Source: Tranzscheliella williamsii (Eukaryota; Basidiomycota; Ustilaginomycetes; Ustilaginales; Ustilaginaceae). Taken from it: 64,000 nt of DNA. Where the stretch lies: contig JALBYF010000066.1 of the NCBI GenBank assembly GCA_023212725.1, positions 1-64,000 on the forward strand, read 5' to 3'. How positions within the stretch are numbered: position 1 is the first letter of the stretch; each line of letters begins with the position of its first letter. The notes below the pieces were generated by a model that was not told the origin of the DNA, ran no database searches, and worked only from the letters and a program-made list of their open reading frames with translations. Positions 49,870-59,852 of this stretch are shown here, piece after piece. The translations under genes were made by a program, and so were the position numbers.

Positions 49870-52800
49870 TCAACACTGAGCGTTACTGAGTCTATGGCTC
49901 GTTCGACGCTGTTTTTGAGAACCGGCAGATCGCTCCGTATCTTCTGTGTTAGCAGCAATGTGTAGAGGCGACGAGAACGGTGTGGCATTGCTCTTGGCCG
50001 AAGGCTCACTATCGCGGGAAGGACTTTTCCTCGAATGCTGATCTTGCTTGTTTACTTGAAATGTTGCCTTGCCACAGCGTAAGTCATCAGGTCCGTTGGT
50101 GGTCAAGAAGTCAATACCCAGCCCCATGGCCGGGTTTGTCTTCTCCGGTGATGGCTGGGGAGGGTTTGATGAGACTAGTTTCCCATTTGCAGAAGTCGAA
50201 AGGATGGCAGAAGCCGAGCGAACAGTGATCCTCGGGGTAACTTTGACTGTGGAACGCTCGCTAGTTTTGCCCAAGCTTGGCATCGACTTAGCTGGCTGCG
50301 GCCTTTGTGCACTGCTGCTATTAGTCGCTTGCTTGGCAGATGAGCTGTTCGTGGAGCCAGATGCACTACCTCCGATCCCAGGAATGTTAGACGAGTTGCC
50401 ATTGGGAGTGGATCGGCCCTGTTTATGCAGGGATGGTTGTGTTGAACTCTTCAGCGACGGCCGAGTCACGGTCGAAAGCTGTGATCCGGAACTTGCTGTA
50501 GACACTGCGGATAAGGCTGGGCTTGAGCGACCGCTACTGTGGTCGGTTGCCAGACTGCTAGCCGACAATGTTGGGCGGAGGATCGGCGTGCCAAAGAGTT
50601 TCGGAGAGTCTCGCGCAGTAGGAGTCGAAGTAGCAGTCAGACCCTTTGTGCCGTGTTTGGGAGTGCCTTGCGCTTGCTTTGGATGGTTCGTGAGGGCCGA
50701 GCGAAGACTCACTCGCTGGTTGGGACCGGTCACGCTTGACCGGCTCAAACCTCCGTTGGCTGTGCTATCTGTTTTGAGGGATTCTGATGATGACAGTCCA
50801 GCGCTTGCTGCTGTCGCACCCGAAAACGTCTTCGGTCGTTTGGCGTCAGTAGAAGAAAGGCGGTCTGTGGTCAAGACGGCGCCAGCGGTGGCTGGCCGCT
50901 GCCGCGGCTTCATTCCTGCTGCTAGGCCGGCAGAAGATCGCCGGTTCGTCAAATCAGGTGTGCGGGCCGCTATAGCTTTGCTGATCTTGACGGTCTTCGA
51001 GGCCGAATCCGGATGACCTACTCTCGGGCTGGGAGTTGCCTTTGGGTCACTGCCTGGTAGGGTCTCAACAGTAGTAAGGCTGGTAGAAGTTTGAGAGCTG
51101 TCGATACTTGAATCCGTCGTTGTATCGTGCGCAGGCGCAGGGACAGTATCATCTTGAGCGACGTTTTGCTCGACTGAGGACTGACGCGACCTAGTGGGGA
51201 GCGTTGTGGTCTTTCTTCGTAACGATGGCCTGCTGAGCTGCGACGATGTAGATGAGTACATGCTTTCCGCCGATGTAGAGGCAGTCATCTGGGCTGAAAG
51301 GGAATTCGACGTCTGCTGTGCCCTGGGTGTCATGATCTGCGGACCTTCGTCGGCAGTCGATAAGTCGCTCATAGCGCCTTCTAGATCGGCCAGCTCGCCT
51401 AAATCTGCATTGCTAGTAACTCGTGAATCATCATCCGAGGTGTCGGTAACGGCATGAATATTCCAGAAGACTTGTTGTGGCACCGTTCGGTCTGATTCAT
51501 GCGGATCTGGATTCTTTTCGCTTTCTCGAACAGTGCGCTGATCCTTCAGGTGCCGCAGTTCGAACAAGTCCCGCGTGGCGCTTCTTTCGTCATGCTTTAC
51601 GCTCGGTTTGGCCGGATACAGTCGCTCGGCGGCGCGGGTTGGACTTCCACCGCCCCGAGCATTGAAGGTCCTCTCTGCTGGGGACTGTCTTGAGGCAGCT
51701 GCTTCATGTAGTCTACGAATGTCGCTCAGATTGCCAGTGCTACCGACCATCCCTCTTGAGGATGAAGGTGTGTTGCTTGTGGAGTGATTAGGAGTGGCGG
51801 CTGGGACCAAGTCGCTCGGGTCAGGCTTACGCATTTTCGTATTGAGCTTAGGAAGAGCGTAATTGACGCTTTTGCGCATCCGTCTACCTCTACCTGCCTG
51901 TAGCTCTTCAGCCTCATAGGCCGCAGATGCGGACGATTGACCCGTCTGCTCTAGTTCAAACAGTCGAGCGGGTGTTGGCAAAGGCTCTTCAGGTTCATGA
52001 TTCGGAACTTTGCGCTTGCGTCCTCCGGGAGTAACGGCTTCTGAGGCGGTAAGTTCTTCACTACTAGCGGTCTTCACAAGTACAGCAGTTTCTATCTCCG
52101 ACATTTGAGGTTGTGCTGGCGTCGGCTTCGAGATGCCGAGCTCGCTTTGTGGTATAATGGCCGGTGGACGTTCAAGATTGGTCACCTCTTGGAGCACCAT
52201 GGGACTACCAGCCCCCATGGCCTGAGGTTGCATCACAACAGTGTCGCCACGATAGACCATCAAGCCTTCCATCGTTTCTGAGTTGGTTTCCGATGGCAAG
52301 AAGAACGCGTCGTGCATCTGCGAATCTGTAAGCGGCGATGGCTGCGGAAGGAGTGGTGGTGGCGAGGAGGCGGTGCCATCTGGGAGGTTGGATAGTGAGT
52401 CTTGTTCTTGATAGACGGGCTGTGAAATGAGACCGCTATGCCTGCGGCCGGACCTTCTTCCCGATCGTCGTAGGCCGCGATGACTATCGTCGTGCATTTG
52501 CCCCACTTCGTTCAAGACGTTGCCCATGTTGCTTAGGTCGACTGGCGTGAAATTGCCTTGGCTGTCGGCTATTTTCTCGCGCCAGACTTCGCTCTCAGAC
52601 CGAGTTGCCGCAGCAATGGCATCCTCTAAGTCCATTGGGAGATCCGGGCTCCCCAGCGGTGATGGTGCACCTCCGTAATCAAAGGAAGTGCTCGAAGGCT
52701 CTGGACCATCGGCATCAGGTTTTCGAAAAAGGCGGGTATCCTGGAAGAGATTAAGTTGATCTTGCCAGCCATTATCGTGTTGGCGAGTGCGCGTGCCGCC

Positions 52801-53418
52801 ATATACTGATGCCGACAACGTGGGAGGCGGAGAGGAAAGCCTTTCAAACGGGTTTTCCTCCAAGAGACTTGTAAGGTGACCCTGTGGAGCTTTGGCGACA
52901 GATCGGACAATACCAACAGCATTCGGATTCGGCTCGATAGTGATACGGTGAGGCCTTGACTGGGGTAAGGGATGGTCAGGCTCCCGTTTGTAGCCATAAT
53001 CTGGCTCGTTTCGGCTGTCTTGAATCAAGAGGCCCAAGTCAGACGACATCCGGAGGCCTTTGCCGATGGCTTCCCATCCCGACCGGAAACAATCCAAGGC
53101 GTGCCGTAGCTGTCCAAATTGCGTTTTCAGACAGACATACGACATCTCCTGTTGTGCTTTCTCGGATTCGAGGGTTTGGATGCGGGTTTCGAGCTCGCGG
53201 ATTCGTAGCTGTGCCAACGCGTTAGTCTTGATGATCTCACGGTTCTGGGTTATATGTTTCCTCTTGAACTGCTCGAAGTTGTCTAGGATGGATTCCATGT
53301 TGGGTAGCACCAGCGTTGCCGCCCTGTTGGCTTCAAGCGGATCATATGGAATTCTTTGAGCCGCAGAATCGTGTAGGCTAGTGCTAAGACGGAATTCTCG
53401 CCTAGTAGCTGGCGGCAT
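49870..53418 (-). CDS. SGO1: shugoshin (Sgo1), unusually long
   Basis: Shugoshin protects centromeric cohesin from cleavage by recruiting PP2A and supports kinetochore tension sensing. It is a single exon of 1182 residues. The N-terminal coiled coil at about 40-95 (FEQFKRKHITQNREIIKTNA and RIRELETRIQTLES) is the homodimer and PP2A-binding region. The basic SGO C-motif, GRRMRKSVNYALPKLNTKM, lies at about 508-530 and binds phosphorylated H2A. In most fungi this motif is near the C-terminus of a 300-600-residue protein. Here about 650 further residues follow, disordered and Ser/Thr/Pro-rich, with no recognised domain. The start ATG at 53418 is the first in frame and gives MPPATRREFRLS. The gene is divergent from Rap1. 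Confidence 0.9.
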   Translation of the reverse strand: MPPATRREFRLSTSLHDSAAQRIPYDPLEANRAATLVLPNMESILDNFEQFKRKHITQNREIIKTNALAQLRIRELETRIQTLESEKAQQEMSYVCLKTQFGQLRHALDCFRSGWEAIGKGLRMSSDLGLLIQDSRNEPDYGYKREPDHPLPQSRPHRITIEPNPNAVGIVRSVAKAPQGHLTSLLEENPFERLSSPPPTLSASVYGGTRTRQHDNGWQDQLNLFQDTRLFRKPDADGPEPSSTSFDYGGAPSPLGSPDLPMDLEDAIAAATRSESEVWREKIADSQGNFTPVDLSNMGNVLNEVGQMHDDSHRGLRRSGRRSGRRHSGLISQPVYQEQDSLSNLPDGTASSPPPLLPQPSPLTDSQMHDAFFLPSETNSETMEGLMVYRGDTVVMQPQAMGAGSPMVLQEVTNLERPPAIIPQSELGISKPTPAQPQMSEIETAVLVKTASSEELTASEAVTPGGRKRKVPNHEPEEPLPTPARLFELEQTGQSSASAAYEAEELQAGRGRRMRKSVNYALPKLNTKMRKPDPSDLVPAATPNHSTSNTPSSSRGMVGSTGNLSDIRRLHEAAASRQSPAERTFNARGGGSPTRAAERLYPAKPSVKHDERSATRDLFELRHLKDQRTVRESEKNPDPHESDRTVPQQVFWNIHAVTDTSDDDSRVTSNADLGELADLEGAMSDLSTADEGPQIMTPRAQQTSNSLSAQMTASTSAESMYSSTSSQLSRPSLRRKTTTLPTRSRQSSVEQNVAQDDTVPAPAHDTTTDSSIDSSQTSTSLTTVETLPGSDPKATPSPRVGHPDSASKTVKISKAIAARTPDLTNRRSSAGLAAGMKPRQRPATAGAVLTTDRLSSTDAKRPKTFSGATAASAGLSSSESLKTDSTANGGLSRSSVTGPNQRVSLRSALTNHPKQAQGTPKHGTKGLTATSTPTARDSPKLFGTPILRPTLSASSLATDHSSGRSSPALSAVSTASSGSQLSTVTRPSLKSSTQPSLHKQGRSTPNGNSSNIPGIGGSASGSTNSSSAKQATNSSSAQRPQPAKSMPSLGKTSERSTVKVTPRITVRSASAILSTSANGKLVSSNPPQPSPEKTNPAMGLGIDFLTTNGPDDLRCGKATFQVNKQDQHSRKSPSRDSEPSAKSNATPFSSPLHIAANTEDTERSAGSQKQRRTSHRLSNAQC

Positions 53419-54597
53419 ACTGGCTTGAGCGGATAGCGTGTTGAAGCTTCCTTGATATATTGCCCCACAGCTAGAGAAGGAGGTCTTCGGGAAAGGTTAC
53501 CGACACCAAATGGCGACAGAAGTGATCTAGACCGATTGCCCCTTCAGAGCATCGATCTGGAAAGTGGACGGTCGTCTGCGAACTCAAAACAGCCTGAAAA
53601 GCATTCCGCTCCCTTGCGGCCTTTTGTCCCCCTGAATATATGTGTATCTGCCGTGAAGCTGGAGGTGGCAGCTCGAACTGAAGTCTATGTGACGTTGTAG
53701 CTGGACCCGCTGAAATCGGCCGTGTCAGGTAATTGATTCTCAATGCTCTGGTGACGCTGCGACCCTCACTATGTCGTGTTGTGTATAGCCTCGGCGCCTT
53801 ACGTCGATGTGGCTTCTTCACAGCTCTGAATGGCTACGTGCCGTATGCGTTGCGAGGCGCGGAGCGTGACCGATCGCAGGAGAAGTGACGAAGGTCTGCG
53901 CAGAGTGGAGTGACAAAAGCGTCGCCTTTGTTGCAGACGTGATGATAAGCACCCCTGGCTATAGTGAGCCAGGCTAAGCGTGCAGGGTCTGAGCCGTAGC
54001 GAGAGGGAGAGCGGATGTATGCTGCGGGTGAAGATGGGAAGCAGCAACGATGACTACACGACGGTAGCACCAAGCCAGACTCACACTCACCGCACTGCCG
54101 CAATTTCACCTGTAAGATCACAATGAAGCGTGACCGAAGCCGCAACACTTTACAAACTCACAGTTGATCTGTGGGAAAAAGTGTCACTTTTAGCCAGTCA
54201 ACCTGCTCGTTGATCTTGCGTAGTGCGCGTACAATCGTGGTTGCGTCACGTGCATATCACGTTCCGTGCCGGATATCTCGCCCGCGGGATCTGTGATTTC
54301 AAACCTGAAGTCCTAGTCTGCTCTGCCTGCCACTTCTGTAAAGCGGGCAGTCATAAACGCGAGGTACGGACCGACGCGTTTGCCGCAACGCCTGTTGTAG
54401 GTAACCATCCTAACCTATCGGAGATTCCTGAGTGGGATTCGATTCACAGTATTAGCTTACCGAACCGATCATCCTTTGTCGATGGTACTCATCCTTACTT
54501 TCGGCTCGTCGCACGCCAACGACTGCGTCGGCTTCTCCGCATCTTACATGGCGGGTGCGCCGATTTCTCTCTGAGTGATTTCGACGGCACCGGCGCC
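53419..54597. other. shared divergent promoter, shugoshin/Rap1
   Basis: 1.18 kb between the two start codons. The Rap1 frame is open for about 125 codons upstream of 54598 but has no ATG there, so this is leader or promoter. No other gene is supported. Confidence 0.55.
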
Positions 54598-57500
54598 ATG
54601 GACTTGAGCGCAACTGCAGCGGCAGAGATTGTCGCTGCCAACAGCCCAACCGCTCCGTTGCAAGCTCTCAACCCTGCCAGCCCGGAACCTCCTGTCCAGC
54701 AATCACCTCAGCCAGACATGCTTCCCGCGTTACCAGCACGTGCACAGGTTAGTGCTGGCCAATCTGCATCGCCATCGCCAGGCGCTGAAGTGCCAGCGGC
54801 CGGTAATCTGACCGAGGCTGCACTCAATGTGAGGCTACATGAGTCGGGCAAAGCAATACCAGTTCCGACAGGAGAGGCTACGAGTAGGCAGTCGCATGCA
54901 CCAGCATCGGAACAGGATACGGATGCTATCCCAGCCGGGTCGGTATCTGTCGACGAACCAGCGGAAGAGGGCAGGCCTTTAGCGGTCACCTCCCCTGCCT
55001 CCAGATCCAAGATTTTCCAGAAGAGCAGTTCGCCAGAGCTCTCTTACCATGTCTTTCTGCAACGCGAGATTGGCCATTCTACCTCAAGAGAGTTGCAGAT
55101 CGCAATCCGCTCCAACGGCGGTGTGACCGAATCGCGATTCGGCAAAGCCGATCTCATCCTGGTTGATCCCGGGCACACCGTCGCTGCACGGAAGCTGCTC
55201 CGCGAAGCTCAGCAGCTGGGTCAGCCGATCCCAGTCGTAACGCTTGACTACATACACGAGTGCGTCAAGCAGGGCCGCTTGCTCGATACGGATGCTGGGC
55301 AATTTCGATACGACGCGAGTCGGTATGTGGACCCAGTGCCACAGCAAACGCTACCTTCTCGCGCGCTCAACGGACGGAACCCCTTCACAGACCGCGAAAG
55401 AGAGCAGATCATCGAGTATTTTGTCAAGAGGGAAGAATCGACTTGGAGCCTTAATGGTGCTGCCAAGGACCTTGCCGACCAAATCCAGACTCACTCGAAA
55501 CCCAGTTTTCAAACTTACTTGCAAGCTAATTTCGAGAAGGGCTGGAACCTCAAAAAGCAGGTCCGTCTTCGTCGGAGCGCCGTGCTTGGAGCGGTCCCAT
55601 CTGAACAGCAAGCTCGTATGTTGAGGACACAATATACTGTTTCGCCCGCACTGGAAGAGCAATCCCCTCCGGTAGAGCGCGTGGATGAGCAGTCCCCTTC
55701 GCCTTCGGTAGAGCGCTCGCCAAGCCTGCCGTCGCCGAGTACACCAACGATGGATCCAGCTACCCAATCCAACGAAATGCACAGGGAAGAAAGCACACCT
55801 GACCTGGAGCTTGATGTCCGCATCCCTCAAGCCGGAGCGCTTCCTGGCTCCATTGAACACAGTCCACCCAAGCCTGTGCGGGTGTCTGATGATGCGGCAT
55901 CCGACCGCTCAACTGGAAGTCCCAAATCTGCGAATCACAGCGCCAGAAGGGAGCAGAAAGAAGCATCCATCTTCCTTCCATCACCGTCTATCGATGAAGA
56001 GTCAGAGCCGAAAGGAGGCTGGAATTACTCACAGAAAACCATGACTGACCTGCAACGGGAGCTCGGCACAACCGACCAAGTCGATGCTGCGCAGCAGCTT
56101 GAGTCCAGCGACAGTAATGATCTAGAGGACGAGCCTGAGTTCGACGAACTCGATCCGACGAGCGCCGAGGAGGAAGAGCTACCCAAGTCACAGAAGGCAC
56201 AGGACGAAGGAGGACTGCACACGTCACGAGCAGATCCAGAAGAGTCTGAGTGGGACGGTTCTCGCGCAGCGGACAGATACCTGCACAAGCAGTCAGCTAA
56301 CAGCGAGAAAGAGTCCCGCGCCAAATTCCTGAAAGAGGAGAAGGAAGAGTTGCTGAAGCAATTGGCAGATTATGCTCAGGAAATCTGCCGGCATGGCGAT
56401 GACATTAACGACGTTCTAGCCCGCCCGGATGATTCATTCTGGGACTACTTTTCCTCGAGGCACTTGCGCCATTCGACTATGTCTTGGCGGAGTCACTATA
56501 TGAAGAATCGTGCCGCCTATAAACAAATGATCTTGATTAGTCTCGATATCGACAGAGTAGATTCCCAAAGCCAAGAAGTGGAGAACGCGGCGACAGAAGA
56601 GCAACACGTCGCTCCGGTCAGTGGCGCACTGCGAGTCATTGACACACATGGGAATGGAGCAGAAGACGGACATGGTCACAGGGATTTTCTGCCAATAAGC
56701 CGTCAAACGAGCGTAGAAGGGACTCCCGCTTATGTTCCCCCAACAGACTCGTCAGTCTCATCACAGGAAGGGAAGTATCGCGACAGCTTGGCAACTGCCG
56801 AAAGCCGGAGTCCTAGAGCATCTGCTGAAATTTACCAGCAGGGCGATGCAATATCTTTGTCGAATGATGAACATGAAGACATGCAGGCGGTGGAAGCTGA
56901 GGTCGATGCGGCAACTTCAGATGGACACTTTGCGCATAACCCCGGATCAATTGTTCTCGTAATACCGGCTTTGTCAGGATCATCTGGAGTTCGCGGCCGT
57001 AATAGCCAGCACGTTGTCTCTTCTGTCAATCCGCCCACAGCGGCCACAGAGGCGAAATCTGTAAAGGACAACAGCCGTGCAACTTCGCAGTCCGGAGGCG
57101 AGCTAGATCAACTTTCGGACCCTATGGACATCTCGACGAACGCAGGTATCCCTATTCTGGAACAGCATAGAGAAGCGCCGTTCTATGACTTCACCATGGA
57201 TAGTGACGAAGAAGAGCGTCTGCAGCGTTTCCGAAGGCGGCTCTCACGCGAAGATTCTAAACCGAGGCTGATCGGCAAGCAGACATCGACTTCGTTGCGC
57301 AACGTGCGTCACACAGGTTCAGCGATGGTGGAACAGACTGATGGATACTCGAGGAGGGAAAGAACTCGTGAATGGGCTCGAAGCGTGTCCCTTTCATCTC
57401 CGTCAGCGTCTCCCGAGCAAATCTTGTTGCCGGAGCCGTCACCTTTCTCACATCCAAGATCAGGCGGCAACCATCACTCCATCCCTTCGCCGGCGAGATT

Positions 57501-58122
57501 TTCGGCTGCCAAAGCTCAAGCCCCTACTACTAATGCTCCCTTCAATCCTTCCTTTGGCTCACCCCGTAAGTCCATCAGTCCGTCTGTTCAAAAGCTGGCA
57601 ACACCTACCACTCCGGGTCAACGGATTCCGGCAATGGCACGGGCCGCACGTCTAAGCTCGGGGGGATTACAGCCGAATTTAGCAGTGCAAGGGCATCAAA
57701 CAGCGGATCGGGAAAGCGAGAAGCGCAAATACCGTCAGCTTGTCTTAGACTTTTGCACCGCCTTTGGCCTGGACAAGAAGCAAGCACATAGCATCCTCGT
57801 CCAATTCATGGGCAATTGTGTGGAAGCTCGCTCGTACTTAAGCGCCTGGTGTGACAAGATGTCGCATCTGTACGGCGTTGAAGAAGATGTTGCTCTGGAA
57901 TACATCAAAACAGCAAATGGCGTTTTCAAGCAGGCGGAAGCCTATATCAAGCTTTCAAGTACCACGAGGGCAGGCAGCCCAAGTCTGTCTCGAAGTAGGC
58001 CAACTTCGTCGAGTCCGCAAAAACGTAGCATATCCTACCTCTTGACCGCGGGCGTCCGCGACCAAGACTCTGCCGACAGGGTGAGATCGTCAAAGCACCG
58101 GCGTCTAACGGATCGATATTGA
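54598..58122 (+). CDS. RAP1: telomere protein Rap1 (BRCT, two Myb-like, RCT)
   Basis: Shelterin-type protein that acts at telomeres, either by DNA binding or through partners. Single exon, 1174 residues from the first in-frame ATG (54598). A Pro/Ala-rich N-terminus leads to a BRCT domain at about 144-247 (YHVFLQREIGHSTSRELQIA, then LILVDPG and VVTLDYIHECVKQGRLLD). A Myb-type domain follows at about 260-325 (NPFTDREREQIIEYFVKREE and GWNLKKQVRLRR). A long acidic, disordered part holds a second Myb-like helical domain at about 575-645 (DDSFWDYFSSRHLRHSTMSW). Ser-rich sequence leads to a C-terminal helical RCT-like domain at about 1044-1118 (LDFCTAFGLDKKQAHSILVQ). Domain order matches Rap1 of fungi. 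Smut fungi are known to carry both a Rap1 and a Tay1/TRF-like telomere protein; no Tay1 is in this window. Confidence 0.85.
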   Translation: MDLSATAAAEIVAANSPTAPLQALNPASPEPPVQQSPQPDMLPALPARAQVSAGQSASPSPGAEVPAAGNLTEAALNVRLHESGKAIPVPTGEATSRQSHAPASEQDTDAIPAGSVSVDEPAEEGRPLAVTSPASRSKIFQKSSSPELSYHVFLQREIGHSTSRELQIAIRSNGGVTESRFGKADLILVDPGHTVAARKLLREAQQLGQPIPVVTLDYIHECVKQGRLLDTDAGQFRYDASRYVDPVPQQTLPSRALNGRNPFTDREREQIIEYFVKREESTWSLNGAAKDLADQIQTHSKPSFQTYLQANFEKGWNLKKQVRLRRSAVLGAVPSEQQARMLRTQYTVSPALEEQSPPVERVDEQSPSPSVERSPSLPSPSTPTMDPATQSNEMHREESTPDLELDVRIPQAGALPGSIEHSPPKPVRVSDDAASDRSTGSPKSANHSARREQKEASIFLPSPSIDEESEPKGGWNYSQKTMTDLQRELGTTDQVDAAQQLESSDSNDLEDEPEFDELDPTSAEEEELPKSQKAQDEGGLHTSRADPEESEWDGSRAADRYLHKQSANSEKESRAKFLKEEKEELLKQLADYAQEICRHGDDINDVLARPDDSFWDYFSSRHLRHSTMSWRSHYMKNRAAYKQMILISLDIDRVDSQSQEVENAATEEQHVAPVSGALRVIDTHGNGAEDGHGHRDFLPISRQTSVEGTPAYVPPTDSSVSSQEGKYRDSLATAESRSPRASAEIYQQGDAISLSNDEHEDMQAVEAEVDAATSDGHFAHNPGSIVLVIPALSGSSGVRGRNSQHVVSSVNPPTAATEAKSVKDNSRATSQSGGELDQLSDPMDISTNAGIPILEQHREAPFYDFTMDSDEEERLQRFRRRLSREDSKPRLIGKQTSTSLRNVRHTGSAMVEQTDGYSRRERTREWARSVSLSSPSASPEQILLPEPSPFSHPRSGGNHHSIPSPARFSAAKAQAPTTNAPFNPSFGSPRKSISPSVQKLATPTTPGQRIPAMARAARLSSGGLQPNLAVQGHQTADRESEKRKYRQLVLDFCTAFGLDKKQAHSILVQFMGNCVEARSYLSAWCDKMSHLYGVEEDVALEYIKTANGVFKQAEAYIKLSSTTRAGSPSLSRSRPTSSSPQKRSISYLLTAGVRDQDSADRVRSSKHRRLTDRY

Positions 58123-58497
58123 TCGGTCACACCAGTAACTATGTAACTGACTGCACTAGGCAGTCTCTGTAATCATCTAGCCGATTGTACTTGGCAGTCT
58201 CTGTAACAACACTACCTTTAGCCTACTCCTTCGGCATCCACTTTCATTGGCTTGTGAGCATAGCCGGCAGGCGACAGCGGTGCGCCGAGAACAGCGAGAG
58301 GAAATTGTAACTCCCGATACAAGCGCATAGTCACAGTTACCCGTCCCGATCGCGCCTTAACGGTGGATAATTTTCCTATCTGAGTGGAGGAAAAATTGAA
58401 GAAGCTTCCCAGACAGGTCTTCATCCGCCAACATCACTCGCCTATTCTACGAACGAGATATCGTGTCTGCACACTCGACAAGCTGGGCCGAAGCAGG
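58123..58497. other. Rap1 3' flank and RRP4 promoter
   Basis: 375 bp. Two copies of GGCAGTCTCTGTAA (58159-58172 and about 58193-58206), 34 bp apart, lie just after the Rap1 stop and may be 3'-UTR elements. Confidence 0.6.
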
Positions 58498-59682
58498 ATG
58501 TCACAACCGGCGGCATCTTCCTCTTCGAGCATGACAGCTCTGCCGCCCTTTGTTGTTCTGACCAATTCGAAAAGGCCCCGGAGCAGTGCGCATGCTCGGC
58601 GCCAAATTGCTGGTATCAACACACCCTCAGTTTTAGTCCATCACTCCGGCGAGGTGCACCCCCCATCGTCATCCTCACGTATATCCCATTATGCGACAGC
58701 CTATACCAAGGATGACATGGATGTAGATGGCACTGATGCCGACGACGGCGATGTCAAGATCGCCGTTTCGGGGACCAGCATCGCTTCCTCCCATGTCTTC
58801 ATGAAGGGCCACGGCACCTTTCTGTCTCCCACATCCGACGAGATCTTGTCGTCCCTGTGTGGCACGGTGGAGAGAGTAAACAAGCTCATATCTGTCCGGC
58901 CGGCTCGTTCCCGATATGCCGCCGAGGTAGGTGACCTTGTCATCGGACAGGTGACGGAAGTAGCGCCGAAAAAGTGGAAAGTAGACATCAACTCCAAGAC
59001 CGACTCGTCTCTACAACTTTCGTCGATCAACCTGCCAGGAGGGATCCAAAGAAGGAAGGTTGAAAGCGATGAGCTTCAGATGCGGAATTTCTTCCAGGAG
59101 AATGACCTGCTTGTGGCCGAGGTACAGATGATGTATCATGACGGCTCGTCCGCGCTGCATACCAGATCGCTCCGATACGGCAAGCTGAAGAACGGTGCTC
59201 TGGTCAAGACCTCTCCGAATCTCATCCAACGGCTCAAGTCGCACTTTGTACATTTGAGCAACAAGGAGATCGGGCTTGATGTCGATCTCATTATCGGGCT
59301 CAATGGGTATATTTGGATCGCCAAGCATATCCCTTACAACCAGCCATCGAACTCAGCCGCGGCGGGTCTTAGCTCGGAGCAACAGGGCGGCCTCGCTGGA
59401 TCTGGGGTTGGCAGGGATATCGACGCTACATACTCCGACCAGAACGATCCTGACCTTTCTAATGAGCTTCGGCTACAGATTAGGAGGGTGGCGAAATGCA
59501 TCCACATCCTCGATACGTTCCATCATCCGCTCTCAGACGTGTCGATCATCGAGCTGGTCGGCCTCTCCACTCAGTATGTCGGGCCCCTCGAAGCGCCAAG
59601 CGAACAGCAAGACTGGGAACGAGATCCAAGCCTCACATCCCTGATGATCGAGCAGCTGAGAGCTCAGACTAACGATAACTGA
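58498..59682 (+). CDS. RRP4: exosome complex subunit Rrp4 (EXOSC2)
   Basis: S1/KH-domain cap subunit of the RNA exosome, guiding RNA into the degradation channel in nucleus and cytoplasm. Single exon, 394 residues from the first ATG. After a Ser/Pro-rich N-terminus, the Rrp4 NTD shows FMKGHGTFL and the S1 domain runs CGTVERVNKLISVRPARSRY and VGDLVIGQVTEVAPKKWKVD. Next is RRKVESDELQMRNFFQENDL, matching the family's signature around the LxMRxxxxEGDL-like segment, then LRYGKLKNGALV. The KH domain contains DVDLIIGLNGYIWIAKH with the GxNG motif. A roughly 45-residue insertion (Ser/Ala/Gly/Gln-rich, about 285-325) interrupts the KH region before LRLQIRRVAKCIHIL. Identification is firm. Confidence 0.93.
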   Translation: MSQPAASSSSSMTALPPFVVLTNSKRPRSSAHARRQIAGINTPSVLVHHSGEVHPPSSSSRISHYATAYTKDDMDVDGTDADDGDVKIAVSGTSIASSHVFMKGHGTFLSPTSDEILSSLCGTVERVNKLISVRPARSRYAAEVGDLVIGQVTEVAPKKWKVDINSKTDSSLQLSSINLPGGIQRRKVESDELQMRNFFQENDLLVAEVQMMYHDGSSALHTRSLRYGKLKNGALVKTSPNLIQRLKSHFVHLSNKEIGLDVDLIIGLNGYIWIAKHIPYNQPSNSAAAGLSSEQQGGLAGSGVGRDIDATYSDQNDPDLSNELRLQIRRVAKCIHILDTFHHPLSDVSIIELVGLSTQYVGPLEAPSEQQDWERDPSLTSLMIEQLRAQTNDN

Positions 59683-59852
59683 ATATAAGCTAGCATAGCA
59701 GCCAGCTAATCATGTACTAGATACCACATCGGGTCCAGATTTCTTTTTGGAACGTCATCTATTCACTTGGGGTAGTCAACAATATGTGTAGCGAACGGTT
59801 CGGACGAATGTGACGCAATGACCAGGGGCAACGGCATTGTGAAGAAGGAGAC

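Noticed and set aside
54223..54597. Upstream in-frame extension of Rap1.
   Set aside because: Open but contains no ATG, and the translation is unlike Rap1; treated as leader.
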